DNA of 64,000 nt from Anisus vortex (Eukaryota; Mollusca; Gastropoda; Planorbidae): contig OX421502.1 in NCBI GenBank assembly GCA_949126835.1, forward strand, positions 32,965,227-33,029,226, written 5' to 3'. The position numbers were made by a program, and so were the translations under genes. The notes beneath the pieces are model-generated. The model saw nothing but the letters and a program-made list of their open reading frames with translations. It had not been told where the DNA came from and did not search any database. Below, in pieces: positions 22,991 through 36,100 of the stretch; within the stretch, counting starts at the first letter, position 1; each line of letters begins with the position of its first letter.

Positions 22991-23159
22991 ATACTGATGG
23001 GACTGATAGTGATACAGTGATAGGCTGCATAAACATAGACTCTATGATAGCCTAGTCTAGCCCTAGAAGGCATTATAATGATATGATAATGATAGTTTAT
23101 GATACTAAAGACAGAATAAGAAACGTAAGAATGGTGATTTTTTTTTAAATTATGTACCA

Positions 23160-23385
23160 TCAGTCTATTCATCATCATCAGACCCTTAACTCTTGACTCT
23201 TGGCCGTTGGGGGAGTGAATGGACACCTCGGCAGTCATCTTTCTCAATTTATGCTTTCTTAAGCGGCTGTCGTTCAGTCATTGGCAGCCCTGTCCAATCT
23301 TTCACTTTTATATTGTCAAACCAGCATTTCCACTGATGGTCTCTCTGACGTCCACCTTCTACAGTGCCATGGAGGATGTTCTATT
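23160..23385 (-). pseudogene. RTE-like LINE 3'-end fragment, antisense
   Basis: The minus strand reads GTVEGGRQRDHQWKC, then VKDWTGLPMTE, and ends in GAGGTGTCCATTCACTCCC, the same order as 21483-21650 on the plus strand. It is followed by a GATGATGATGA tail (23168-23180), a common LINE 3' tail. Confidence 0.7.
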
Positions 23386-23519
23386 GCTCTTACTAATTTA
23401 TATAGTAAATAGTATTAACCAATGTAACAAAAATAAAAGTATCTGACCATGCAACATGGCATGTTCATGTTGGTCCAAGGGATGCAACTGTTACAACTTT
23501 CTGTCCCCACAGCATTTCA

Positions 23520-23690
23520 AGGGATTGTTTGGTCAGTACAATGCCTTCTTTGCTTTGCCTTGACTTTTCCCCAAATTATGCCAGGTAGCCTACCCATCAG
23601 AGCTGGTTAATCTCTAGGACAACTTCCAGACTGTGGACGAATCCTGGACACTAACCTGGATCCAGATCTGTGTTCGTCAGAAAGACAATC
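23520..23690 (-). repeat. Old antisense SINE family B copy
   Basis: CAGTACAATGCC, CCCCAAATTATGCCAGGTA, CCCATCAGAGCTGGTTAA and ATCCTGGACACTAACCTGGA match, with divergence, the antisense of SINE B (compare 35873-36105). It lies just upstream of SUPT20H. Confidence 0.45.
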
Positions 23691-24135
23691 AAAGTGCACT
23701 GCCACAAGACCACCATGTACTATTATACCATACCAATATATTTCATCATAGTAATTTAATGAATTCATATATAGTAAAATATAAAAGCCTGTGTTCTATG
23801 CTTGTAAACTGGATTGCAGGAAGGGTCTATTTATACACTCTCTTGGCACTAAATATTGTCTCTACGCAAGGCCTATATATCTATATTACCTACATTATTC
23901 CTATATTAAAAAGATATTTAAAAATATTTAGCCTAGATCTATTTTATATTTATTTTAATAATTTAGGCCTACTAGATACATTTCTAACAAAATGTATTTA
24001 GTATAGTATAGTTTAGATATTATCCTATTTAAATTAAGGACTTGGTAAGTTTAAGCTTTAATAAAAAAAATAATAACCGTCAAGCCATCATACACATTTC
24101 CACCTTTTTCTTATTGTATTAATGTAGTTTCAACT

Positions 24136-27100
24136 ATGGAGAAATTTAAAGATTCAAACTATGAAATGGCCTTGGCCAATCTTCCAGACATCGAAAGGGC
24201 TAGGGAGTATGCAGAGGTATAATTAACAATTTTGTTCATTTGTGACACTATCATTATGTATAATACAACAATTATATCATTATATTACAGTTGTAAAAAA
24301 TTTTTTTTTAGATTATAATATAACTATGTTTTGACAAAAACTTTTTTACAGTATGTTTTGGCATGTTCAGATCAAAGCCCTTCAACAGTTTTAAAATCAA
24401 GCTCAGGCTCAACCAGCAAAAGGTTTTTTTAAAGATTTTAAATTGAAATTTCAGATTTATAAAAATAAGCTTGCTATAATACACAGCAATTATAAAGAAC
24501 TTACCTACTGATAATCAGTGATGAGTATATATTAAATCTGTGTGACAAACAAATTAAGTGTTCTGTTTCTTTTATTGATAAATCTGATGATTTTCTTTTC
24601 AGCAAATCTATACATCAAAAGCTTCTGGATCTTTTCATTGAGGAATCATTAAGAGAACCAGAAAACAAAGTATTTAAGAATTCCATAATTTATGCATGAA
24701 ATATGCTAATTAAAAATACAGAGTAGTCTTTTTTCTTTTTTTACCATACATTCATTTTATTAATCTTTTGAGCATCTTGCAAATAATAACAATACATTTG
24801 TTTAAATTTTTTATTGCACAATAAATCGCCTCATCAGGTTAGATTTTAAAGTTTTGTACAGTTTAATGAAAAATTATTTAAAAATTTCCAATACAAGTTT
24901 ATAATTTATAGGATGCTGAAAGGGTTAAAAAATGTATGAACTCAAAAGATGTATATAACCTTTGTGCGCTGAAGTTTTTCCTATTTTTTGTTCCACCTTT
25001 AAAGGACCTAGCCTATGCCAGTCATCTACTAGCCAAGTTAACGAAGAGAGAGCGTTTAAACTGCATGGTGTTGAGTCTTTATCCTGGGAATGAAGGCTAC
25101 TCCATAATGCTAAGATCAAAAAGCGGAGTGGAGTCAGAGACCATGAAACTACCATATGAGGTTTAGACATTAACATTTTTTTAAATATATTGGATAAATA
25201 CCAATTGTGTAGAATTAGATGACCTATTCATTCATGATTCTCAACTTGTGGTATTTATATTTCATTTGTCAAATGAATTAGTGTTTATATTCCTTTTTTT
25301 TTTAAAAATGAATTGATATACTGTTTGTTTAATTAATTACATATTTCTGTTGAATTAATTACATTTATCTGTATTGCAGGAATCTGACATTTTAGAGTTT
25401 ATTGATGCAGCACAGGTTGGCCATTTTTTTTAAATACAAAAGATTAAAGTAAAAAAACAAACTTTGAAATATTGGGAGAAAAGAAAAATATAGTGTAATA
25501 TAAACCAATAACTTTATACAAATTTTATTTGCATAGCCATATAGTAAATATTTTGATAAGAGTGTTTAAGAAAGCAACCTAAAACATAAAAAATGAAACA
25601 AAAGAAATCTATTGATGATCCCTACTTATATATATCTGCCATCATATCATTTTAGCTTCCACCATTTCTACTCGATCTTTTGGAAAAAGCTCAGGTTAGT
25701 AAATGTCTGGCTGTATTATTTTATTGGTAGGTGAAGATATTTTATGCCAAATTAAAAAAACAACAACCTGTTGCAATAAATTTTAAAGGTAAGCATTTAT
25801 TTTGTCATTATTTTTTGTCTGATTTCATTTTTATGTATGTTTCTCCTTAAGATGAACGTATTCTATAGTGGTTGTGTTGTTGTGGAAATAAGGGACTACC
25901 GGCGCTCAGCAACAGGATCACATGACACTCAGTATGTTCTCTTGCGACCATCTCCCCAGGTAAGTTGTAGTTAAAAACTAAATTTCATAACAAAGCAGCC
26001 AAAATTTTGCTCTTGTTTTAGTCATTAATTGAGAAACAAGATTCATAATATAAATTTTTTTTGTTTATTGGAACAAATAAAAAGAAAAAAGAGTACCATT
26101 GAGTGAGAAAGAATAATTTTTATTGACAGTTTTCTTTATGAATTGCAGTATGAAGCTCATGGTTTTATCAAGGTATTGTGTGGCCATCAAAATGCCAAGC
26201 TGTCCTTTGCTTTTTACAAACATGTCTGGCTATTTCCATCAGCGCTTTTCCACAGAAAAAATCAGCCACTGAACTAATATGCACCATTTTCAGACATGCC
26301 TACCGTTCCGGATTTTCCGGAACCGTTCCGTAAAATGGCCGAAAATTACCCCCTGTTCCGCAATTCCGCATTAGACCAGTTTGTTCCGCAAAATCGGCGG
26401 CTCCGAAAATGCCGACATTTTAATTAAGAAAGTAATAACGCGAAATAAATAAAAGGCGGTTGCCAACTTTTGTTTTCTTCTTCTCACTTCCGTTTTAATT
26501 TGTAATGTATTTCCTTTTTTTGGTCAAGAGTGCATAAGTGTAGGGCTTTGCGGCATTGCCGACTAATTTACCATTTTTGTTATGTCGAATAATTTTAGGG
26601 AAACTAAACTAATCATTGCTAGCCAAAACAAAATATTACCTTCTAGCTTCTAGTTACTTAATCAAAAATAAAAGTAGTCGCTAAATTAAAATTCAAAATA
26701 AAGTAAATTATATTTGGCCTACTGCTTTAAATCGGCTAGTAAAACTGATGTTGATGGATGTATTAGCCTAGAACAGACACAGTGTTAGTGTATTTAGCTA
26801 GGCCTATTCAAGCCTATTTAAATAAATTTGCTTAGGGGTAAAGTGGCTTAGACCTTTAGACTTAGTTCTAGGCCTAGGCTTATGAATTTAGTTAGTTTTA
26901 CCAATTGAACAATTACTTTGGCCTTGTCCTTAGTTTAGAATATAGATAGGCCTACTGATTAATTTGACTTTAACCACACTATTAGTTTCTGTCCTAGGCC
27001 TTAGACTTAGTAGATTGAAAGGTTTAGTTTAATAAAAAAGACAGCATTGCAATTATTGTGTAATAGCTTAAAATCAGATAGCTACATAAAAAGCCACTCT

Positions 27101-30100
27101 TTTTCCTTTGAATAGATTTATAACTTTAGTTAAACGTACATAAATGTATTAATATATTTTTTTTTCATAAACTCTATATTGACTTAGATTGTATTCTATA
27201 TATTATATATGTAATATATACAGTCTTATTACTGTAAGTGAAATCATTTTCCCCATTTTTCTTTAATAATATTATTTAGCGTAGACTATATGATAGTATA
27301 TGGGCTCAAAAATGCTTCCTCCGCGCTTATGTTCCTCATTTTGGTCCCATGTTCCTCATTTTTACCTTGGGTGTTCCTCATTTTGATTTGTGGAGGTAGG
27401 CATGTCTGCATTTTAACTAATGCTTGTGCCACAATAATAATTTAATATTTGTTGTTTTTGTTGAATTTATCAGTCATTGCTTAGAGATATCACTGTGATG
27501 AGCTGTGATGGACACACATGGTCACAAGATGACCTCTTCCACTTGGAAAGTGAGATGATCCTGGCCACAGAAGAGCCACTCTGTCTTGATCCTTCTCCAG
27601 CTGTCATGTTTGTGGAGAATGCCTTGCAGTTTGAAGAGAAATTTTTCAACGATCCTGCACTCAAAAGGTTTTTTAATCTGATATCTTTCATAAAGCTTTT
27701 TTTTTACAAGTTTTATAGTTTGCTGTATAGTTTTGGGTTTTAAAAAATACAACTCTAACAAAATTTTGTAAAAAATTAAATGCAGATCTATAAAATCGTG
27801 CACCCAGTCCGCAGCTAACCGAAAGCGTAAACTTGCTCAAGCCCCTGCACCGAAAGGGATGGAGCTTTATGACTTCATCACAAAGAGGAAAGAAAAAAAC
27901 AAGACTGCAGCAAACAGTTCGCTTAGTAAAAAACTGGTAAGCTCTTATTTTCTAAATAAGCTGGATTTTCTTTGTATTGCTTTAAAGATGATTTTGTTGA
28001 GCCTGAAACATCCATGATTGTTAATTTTTTAATGTTTAAAACAAAATGGAACTGAAAAACAGATTAGTTAATGTTACGTAAGCCCATCTTTTTTTTTGTC
28101 ACCCAACACCCATAGAGTTGCATGTAAAACATACATGTATCATTTTTTCTTTTCATTGTGTAGGTCATTGATGGGTTTAAACATAAACCTCAACTTCAGC
28201 TTGCTGTCCCTGATTCTATAGATGTAAGCTTTTGTTGCTTTCAGTTTTTTAAAGCTGTAATTCAAATTATTTTGCCATTTCAAAAAAAATTTGATAAAAA
28301 TATTGGTGCATGACAAAATTAACCGGACTTCTTAGAAATATGTGCATTCTTTTTTAGTTTACTCTCTATTTTACAGGTGAAAAAATTTGTCAAGTTGTCA
28401 AATCCTCCTACAACTGAAGGAATGGTAAGATCTCTGTAAAAATAAATAAATTATTATTCAATTAGATCTAAATAATTACATTAAAATAATGAAAAAATCA
28501 TAAATAGTTTGGAATAGAACAAGAACTAAATTTGCATTGTTATTAAAATCTTCTCTCAAAAAAATTGTAATTCATTACATCACCCTTCTGTCTTATGTTG
28601 TTGACAATGTTTGGAACCAGATGCAACAAAACATTATGTTGTCAATACATGGTTTGTACATGTCAGTGTGTTCCCTCATTCCAGATATTTGTTGAGGAGC
28701 ACACCATGGAGCGAGATCCCAGCTTGGAGCGTCACATGATGGCCAAGATCACCATATACCAGCCGCAGCTTGGAGATAACTACATCGGGGAGTTCTACCT
28801 TGACCACGATTATACGCAAGGCAGAACAGGGGAGGAGGGCAGAAAATGCAGGTGAACAAAACAAAAACGCATTTTAAATAAGACTTTTTTAGGGAATATG
28901 GTGGTCCTGTATTGAACTGTTAACCTGAATATTCATTTTGGATTTCTGGTTAAAAGTGAAGATTTTGGGTCAGGCTATATGAGTTATATTGTGTCCAGCA
29001 CACTATTTATGGTGTATAACCTGGAAAACAACAAAACACAACTGTGTGTTGTATTGCTACAATATTTTTTGCATCTGCTGTGGCCATCCTAAACTACTTA
29101 AGTACCGCCTGCCATTGATACTAACAAGTGTTTTGAATAGGAAGAAACTTAGAAACTTACTCATTACAATACATGATCTGAAAGAAAGAGTAAAGTAACA
29201 GTTTTTCCCTTTGATCTAAATTAGAACTTAACTCAATACACAGGTCACATTTTTTTTCTTAAAAAAACAAAAAGCATTTGTTGATATTAATATTCTTAGG
29301 GTAATCAATTCAATTTATTTTCAGTTTAAAATCTTTATCAGAAATATTTTTTTTCGCACTATTTAGTCATGGTTTGAGCTTTAAACTGGTGTGTGTAAGT
29401 GTGTGTAAGTGTGTGTAATGCTTTTATTGAGAACTTTAGTCTATAGTATTTTTTTGTTTTACTAACTGTACAGTCTGGTTTTATCCTCAGATTTGTCATT
29501 GGTTCTAGACAGTGTGTAGATAGGTAAGTCACACTTTTACCCTTTAGACACTTGTAGGAAGGCTCTAATATTTTTTTGGGGGAAAGAAAATTTCTACTGT
29601 AATTAATGATTTCATTACTCAGATACCTACAACAGTTTAAAGACCTGTTTACAGAAGAAGGTAAATTGCAAGTGAAAATAGCAATACTCAAGGCCAATGA
29701 AACCACACCCACCATTCATTACACACAAGTAATTGCTTTTTAAAATCTTTTCATAAGTAAACATTAATGCGCTAAGTTAACTTTTTTTTTCTTTGGATTG
29801 AATATATGTGTGTACTATTTAATAAATTCTTAATGGGTTATATACACCCATCTATAAAAAGAATGGATTAGGCAGGGAAGTAACATCCTTGAAGAAATTT
29901 GCGCCATTTTGTTTCCACTGTCACTGATCAATATATATAATTACCGTGAGTTTGTTTATTTATTTAGATGTTTGTTTCTGCTCTATGGTCTCCTAAGCCG
30001 TTTGACAAATCAACAATATTGCTTAATTCGTTAATTATTATTATTTGTTAAAATAAACCTAGATCTATTACTAATCACCGTATGTTAAGGTTATAAAACG

Positions 30101-33100
30101 GGTGCCATTTCCGAATGATGTCCCTTTGAAATGCTTTAAAATTTAGTGATGTTTTGGGACCGTGTTTTCCCCTACTGCAAAATATTGCTATCTACTTTAT
30201 TTATTATTAACTGTTTTTATTGTTTGGTATTTGTTTTCTTTTTTTTTCCTTTTGATAGTATTATTGATATTTTTATTATTAATAAAAAGTCAGAAGCTTG
30301 ACAGCAACAATTCATATGCATATTGTTTAAAATGGCAGCAACATAGATTTCGTTCCGATCTATTTATAGATCAGTGGTGCAGTAAGTTTTTAGACACAAT
30401 TTTGTTTATATTGATAAATGCGTGGGAAATTTTTAGATTTCCCTGTCTTCACTTTGCTCAAACCAATTTATTAAGAAAGCGCAATCCATTCTTTTTATAG
30501 ATCAGTGGTTATATTAAAGTTACTAAAGTAGAGAAACAAATTTAACCTTAAAACAAATGCTCTATGAGTTGTAGTAAGGTAATAGTAACGGATCATTTGT
30601 TTTTCGCTTTGATCTGAATGATGACTAAACTCCGTACAAAGGTTGAGGCTTTGTCTTTAAAAATAAGCAATTGCTAATATGCTAAATTTGAATATTTCTA
30701 TAATTATAATGAAAAGAAAAGAAATAAGGTTGACATGTGGATAACTTATTTTGATCAAACTGTACTATCCAGATGATCACACCCACACAGAGTATCCCCA
30801 ACTTGACCCCAACCGCCATCACAATCAACAATGCCCAGACCCTGATCAAGCAAGTGGCGGCGGCCAACCCACACCTGGTGAAGGCGGCAGACATGGGCAC
30901 TGTGGCCAACATGGCTGCCAAGAGGAACATCCCCATACAGCTGTCCTTGTCTCTCAGCCCAGCTTGCAGCCTCTCCACAACTCCAGGTGACACTATGCTT
31001 TCAAACAGTATATTTGGTTAAAAATTTTAGGCAGGCATTTCAACTAGCATACACATTAGTAAGCAAAACTCATACTTCTCTGTGCTATGAGCAGAGTCTA
31101 TAACTTCTTTGTCTGTAATTAATTTTCTCACATTTTTTGTAGATTTTCATAATTTAATAGAAATTTTACTCATCTTGACAAGTTTTTCATTGTTTTTTTT
31201 GCATTTAAATAGAATCTATTTATGACAGCATTTAAATAGAATCTATTTATGACAACATTTAAATAGAGTCTATTTATGACAGCATTTAAATATAATCTAT
31301 TTATGACAGCATTTAAATAGAATCTATTTATGACAGCATTTAAATAGAATCTATTTATGACAGCATTTAAATAGAATCTATTTATGACAGCATTTAAATA
31401 GAATCTATTTATGACAGCATTTAAATAGAATCTATTTATGACAGTATTTAAATAGAATCTATTTATGACAGCATTTAAATATAATCTATTTTTATGACAG
31501 TAACACAAATAAGACACAATAAAAATCAATTTTTTGGGCGTGCATATTTCTCTCATTGAATTTAGCATCTAGAAGCTATCGATGTTTTAAATTATCCTTA
31601 TAAGATTTGTTTATATTATAGCTATTTTACTACCCCCGTAGCTACCTATTAGTGAATTAAGCTTTATATGTTGTTTTAGTATACCGCAAGCGTGTTTGTT
31701 AATGGTGAAATGTGTAAATTGAATGCCAAGTATTTCCTTGTCAAAGCAGGTATCTTTGCACAAGCTGCTGGTATCCCATCATCCCTGTCTGCACAGTTCA
31801 TTGCATCCACTGTATCTTCAGGGGCCATAACTGCACAAAGGATAAAAGGTCCGGCCACAATAGCTAGCCAACAAAGGTACTTTCATTATCACATCTTTAA
31901 ACATCATTTAAAGCATTAAATCCCTAGCAGGAGCATAGTTGGTTTAACATTTTATATTTTCTTGTAATCCAATTTTTTTATAGACCCAGTTCATCCCCTC
32001 TCACCAGTCCAGCTACTACGCCCAAAGTCTCAGCTTGTAAGAATTTAAATTTTTTACTTTTGATAATAATTTATTGCATTTTTATTCATTAACATATGTC
32101 CTCATTGGAGTGAGATAAACTAAATATATATGTATTGTCCTGCAATGCAGGGATATGTGTATGACAATATTCTTCTGTGCAGAAGCCTGAAAGTTGAATT
32201 AAATTGACAAGCACTCAGATTTTATTAAGATGTTCATTTTCTTGTGTTCATTTTATAAAAAATTTGGTCCATGTATATATTTTGTTTAGAGATATTAAGC
32301 GAGTAACTTAGTGTATGCTTAGTTTCATTCCTAAATGATAAATACATTTGGTTTTAGAAGCCTATAAATATGAGTGGAAATTATTTTCTTACAAAATTAT
32401 GCAAAGAAGTATGTAAAACTATAAAGCTAGAACAAAGGATTACAAATATTGCTTTTGTTGTATGTTGTACAATTTTATTGTGTTTTTTTTTAGCCCAGCA
32501 ACCTCACTTGCCAACATCTGCCTCAATCATGACTATACCCAAAGTTCCAACACCAACCCCAGCTCAGACCCCCCCACCAAATGCCCGCACACCCACGCCT
32601 ACGCTGGCAGGCTCTCGTCGATCGTCCGCATCGGAACAACAAGCCTCTGCCCTCGGTCAACAGCAGCAGGTTCAACAACAAAACCTGGCCAACTTTCTAC
32701 AAGGTAAACATTTCAAACTAAGAAAATTTGTTGTAAACATAAGAAGGGTTCTTCTTCTAGCTAGTCTGCAGAGCAGTAAAATGTTCGCTTGCAGTCAATG
32801 CCAGACATATTTACGTACATGGCTTTTTTAGTTGTTCTGTATTGCTTTATAGTGTGTTGGTAATGGTAGGTAGATGGGGGAGTAATGTGTGTCTGAGGTT
32901 GGTTAGCTTAAAGCATTCAAATAGGAAGTGGTGTACAGTATCTTGTGAGTAGTGGCAGTGTCTGCAGTTGGGTGGGTTGTTGGGTTTATTCTATTAAGGT
33001 GTGAGTTGGATCAAATGAACACTTTTTAAGCAGTTATAATTTATGAATATAAGCTTTTTTTAAAAAAATTCAGTGTTGTTTGTGTTCTTTTATTGTTGTT

Positions 33101-36100
33101 GAAATTTTAATTCAGCAAATGATACAAAATATGTGTGAGCCTAAAATTAAACTTTTAATTGTTATTTATTCTGATATATCAAGACTTCATTTTCTTTTAA
33201 AATCATTGCAGGTTTAACAGCTGGAGCTGCCCAAGGTGGTACGGGTAAAATATATTTTTGTTATCTCTCTGTTTTATCTATCAATATCAGACTCACTCGT
33301 AGTTTAACATGTTTGTAATAAGTGTTTGAAAGTAACACATTTTAAGGTAGGAAACATACTCTTAATAAGTATAAAACAAAGTTTAATATTTGAAAATATT
33401 TACTGATGTCATTATTAATTATTATCATATCTATATATTTATATATATATGTATTGTGTATTAATTTATTTTAATAATAACTGAAACAAAGACGTTCTCA
33501 TATTTTTTTATTTTATGTTTATTTCTAGATGGACAACAACAATCACAGCAGCAGTCCAGTGGAATCACAAACATCAGTATTGGAAATCTCAGTAGCCTCC
33601 CACCCAACATCAACATTCAAGGGTTGACAGGGATCCCTGGTGTTAATATTGCCAACTTACCTGGTTTGCAACAGGTGGGGTTTTCTAAAAACTTGCAATA
33701 AAAGTGTTAAAAATTATTTCTTCAATGTTAGGTGCTTTCAATTCCAAGTATTAGTGTCTAATATGTTATTAGATACTGTATTACAGAATCAAAGAATCAC
33801 TGAAAAGCAGTTACAATATTGTATCCAAGCAGCTATTTACCTGTCACTGTGGAAATAATTGTTTGATATGAAATCTTTACTTACTTTCTAAATCATTTAT
33901 TTAAAATAATCTACCTTCTTTGGTAAATTTGGTTTTGCTATGATAACAAATGCTAGATTTCACCTTGACAGGTGTCCGTGGCGCAGATAGCCGTCCCCAT
34001 CACAATGATCAACAACAACCCGTCAATTCTACAAGCCCAATCTGGATTACTGGTACAGATTATTTTTAATGAGATTAAAGCTTATATGTATTTCTTTCTA
34101 TTGTAGAAAAGTTGTATGATTTTAAAGTACCATTTCTTTATACAATAGTTGTGACTTAATACTTTAAACCTTTTTAACTCTACCAGGGCACCTCATCCTC
34201 AACATCTGGGACCAACACAGCTACATTTGTCACCATGGTGACTGCCTTTCAGGGCTCCACTCCCAACACATCCACCACAACAAGCATGTCCATGTCATCA
34301 CAGATGCCATCATCCTCAGGTCATAATAAGAAAATGACATTGTCATGTTAGTGTAAAGTGCTGGCCATTGATTATGTCAGGGGCTTTGAGAGAAAAGTCC
34401 TTGTTTATTTATCCAAACTTAATGTTTTCTCAAATCTCACAGATAAACATATTCTCAAATCTCACAGATAAACATATTCTCAAATCTCACAGATAAACAT
34501 ATTCTCAAATCTCACAGATAAACATATTCTCAAATCTCACAGATAAACATATTCTCAAATCTCACAGATAAACATATTCTCAAATCTCACAGATAAACAT
34601 ATTACCTACTAAGTTTTCCTCTATCCGTGTAGAGCCTAAGGAAGTCACATTATTTTTCTATGCCTCTCTGTGCCTCATGCTGCCTCACTTTGATCTTTGT
34701 ACTTACTTTTGGCTTTGATCTCATCTTGTTATTTCAGGCAATGTCCATTCAGTCCCTAATTGGTCAAACAATACTTTTAAGAAATTTGTGTTCTGTTACT
34801 GTAGCAAAATTGTTTTTTTTTACATGTTTTGGTAGCTAGACCAGCCTGCAACTCTCCTTATTTGGCATCTTAAGACTTGAGATCATGCACTGGCATAGTT
34901 GATAAATGTAATGGCTGAATTGATAAATGAAAAAGGAATAGTTGATAATTGCGCTGTAAGAGTGGATAAATGTATTGGAAGAGTTGATAAGCTCACAAGC
35001 TATCATGAAATGTATTGGGAGTGAATAATTGTGACTAGTGAGCATTGAGTAAGAGGCTAAGAAAGCAATTGTTAACACACAACATTTTCTATTACACATT
35101 TTCACATAGTATATCCTAAGACTTTGTAATGTGTGCATTGTATATATATATTATGTTAACTGCAGACTTTTCCTTTACACTATGCTTTTGAATAATGTAA
35201 ATGAGAAGGTCTTGCTCCCCAAAGACTGTTTTCTTCATTAAATGAATAACTCATATGACTTAGTGTTTCTTTAATAGGCTCAGGAGTTTTGTCATTCCCT
35301 GTTGGTCTGAGCGGATTAACTCAACTCATGCCCATCACATCAAAAACACAAGGCCAAGGGATCAGAGGCTCAAGCATGCCAGTTTTACAGGTACAACAAT
35401 CTTTACACATCTTTTGTTGGGTTTAGGATTAGAGTTAATGGACAAACAGAATCAATTTTGAGTTCTTACTCGTCTGTAGTTCTGCTAAAATGTAATGGTC
35501 GATTGAGAGTAAAATTAGTATAATGGTTCTGTTACATATGCGCGTGTCCAGCTGCAGAACCAGCAGATCCAGCTTGTGAGCCTGCAGCAGCAGAGAGGTC
35601 AGTTGAAGTCTGGTACACTAACTGCAAGCTCCCCACAACATGGAGTCACTAGAATAGCACAAGGCTCCACATCCACGGTGCCACTTTCAACAGGTATGTT
35701 TTTAAAACAGTATGAAATAAAAGTTTCATTGCATCATTGTTTCATTAATTGAAAACATTTTACTTTAATCAAAAAAATATTGCAAACATGAATAAAATGT
35801 TCAAACCCTCCATTCATTTGAACTGCACAAAAGATTTTGGTTTTTAAAGAGGATCAGTATCAATTTTTTTTTAGTAAAGTATCCCCTTCAGATCAATTTT
35901 AGTAGTCATGGCACACCAGGGAATTATGTGGCCAGCACAATGCCCAGTCACCTTACATTTCCCCAACTAATGTCAGTTACCGGTCAAAACTGGGTGGACT
36001 AAACATGTCCGGGCAAAATTCCTAGTCTTCACAAGGATTCGAACCCAGGACCTTGGGTATGGCAATCCAAGAAGGTTGCCACTAGAACATTGTGACCATT

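Noticed and set aside
30162..30500. 112-aa hydrophobic frame
   Set aside because: T-rich interior of the 650-bp transposon in SUPT20H intron 14. The hydrophobicity comes from T-rich codons.
31170..31568. 132-aa minus-strand frame with RFYLNAVIN repeats
   Set aside because: 27-bp minisatellite inside a SUPT20H intron. The period is a multiple of three.
34187..34351. Read-through of SUPT20H exon 22 into intron, ending at a TAG near 34351, as an alternative terminus
   Set aside because: The downstream exons 23-25 join in phase and carry the conserved C-terminal KKRTTPTPPK end. A short isoform is possible but unsupported.
31201..34603. CRISPR-like regularly spaced repeats
   Set aside because: Direct tandem arrays without unique spacers in an animal intron, not a CRISPR array.
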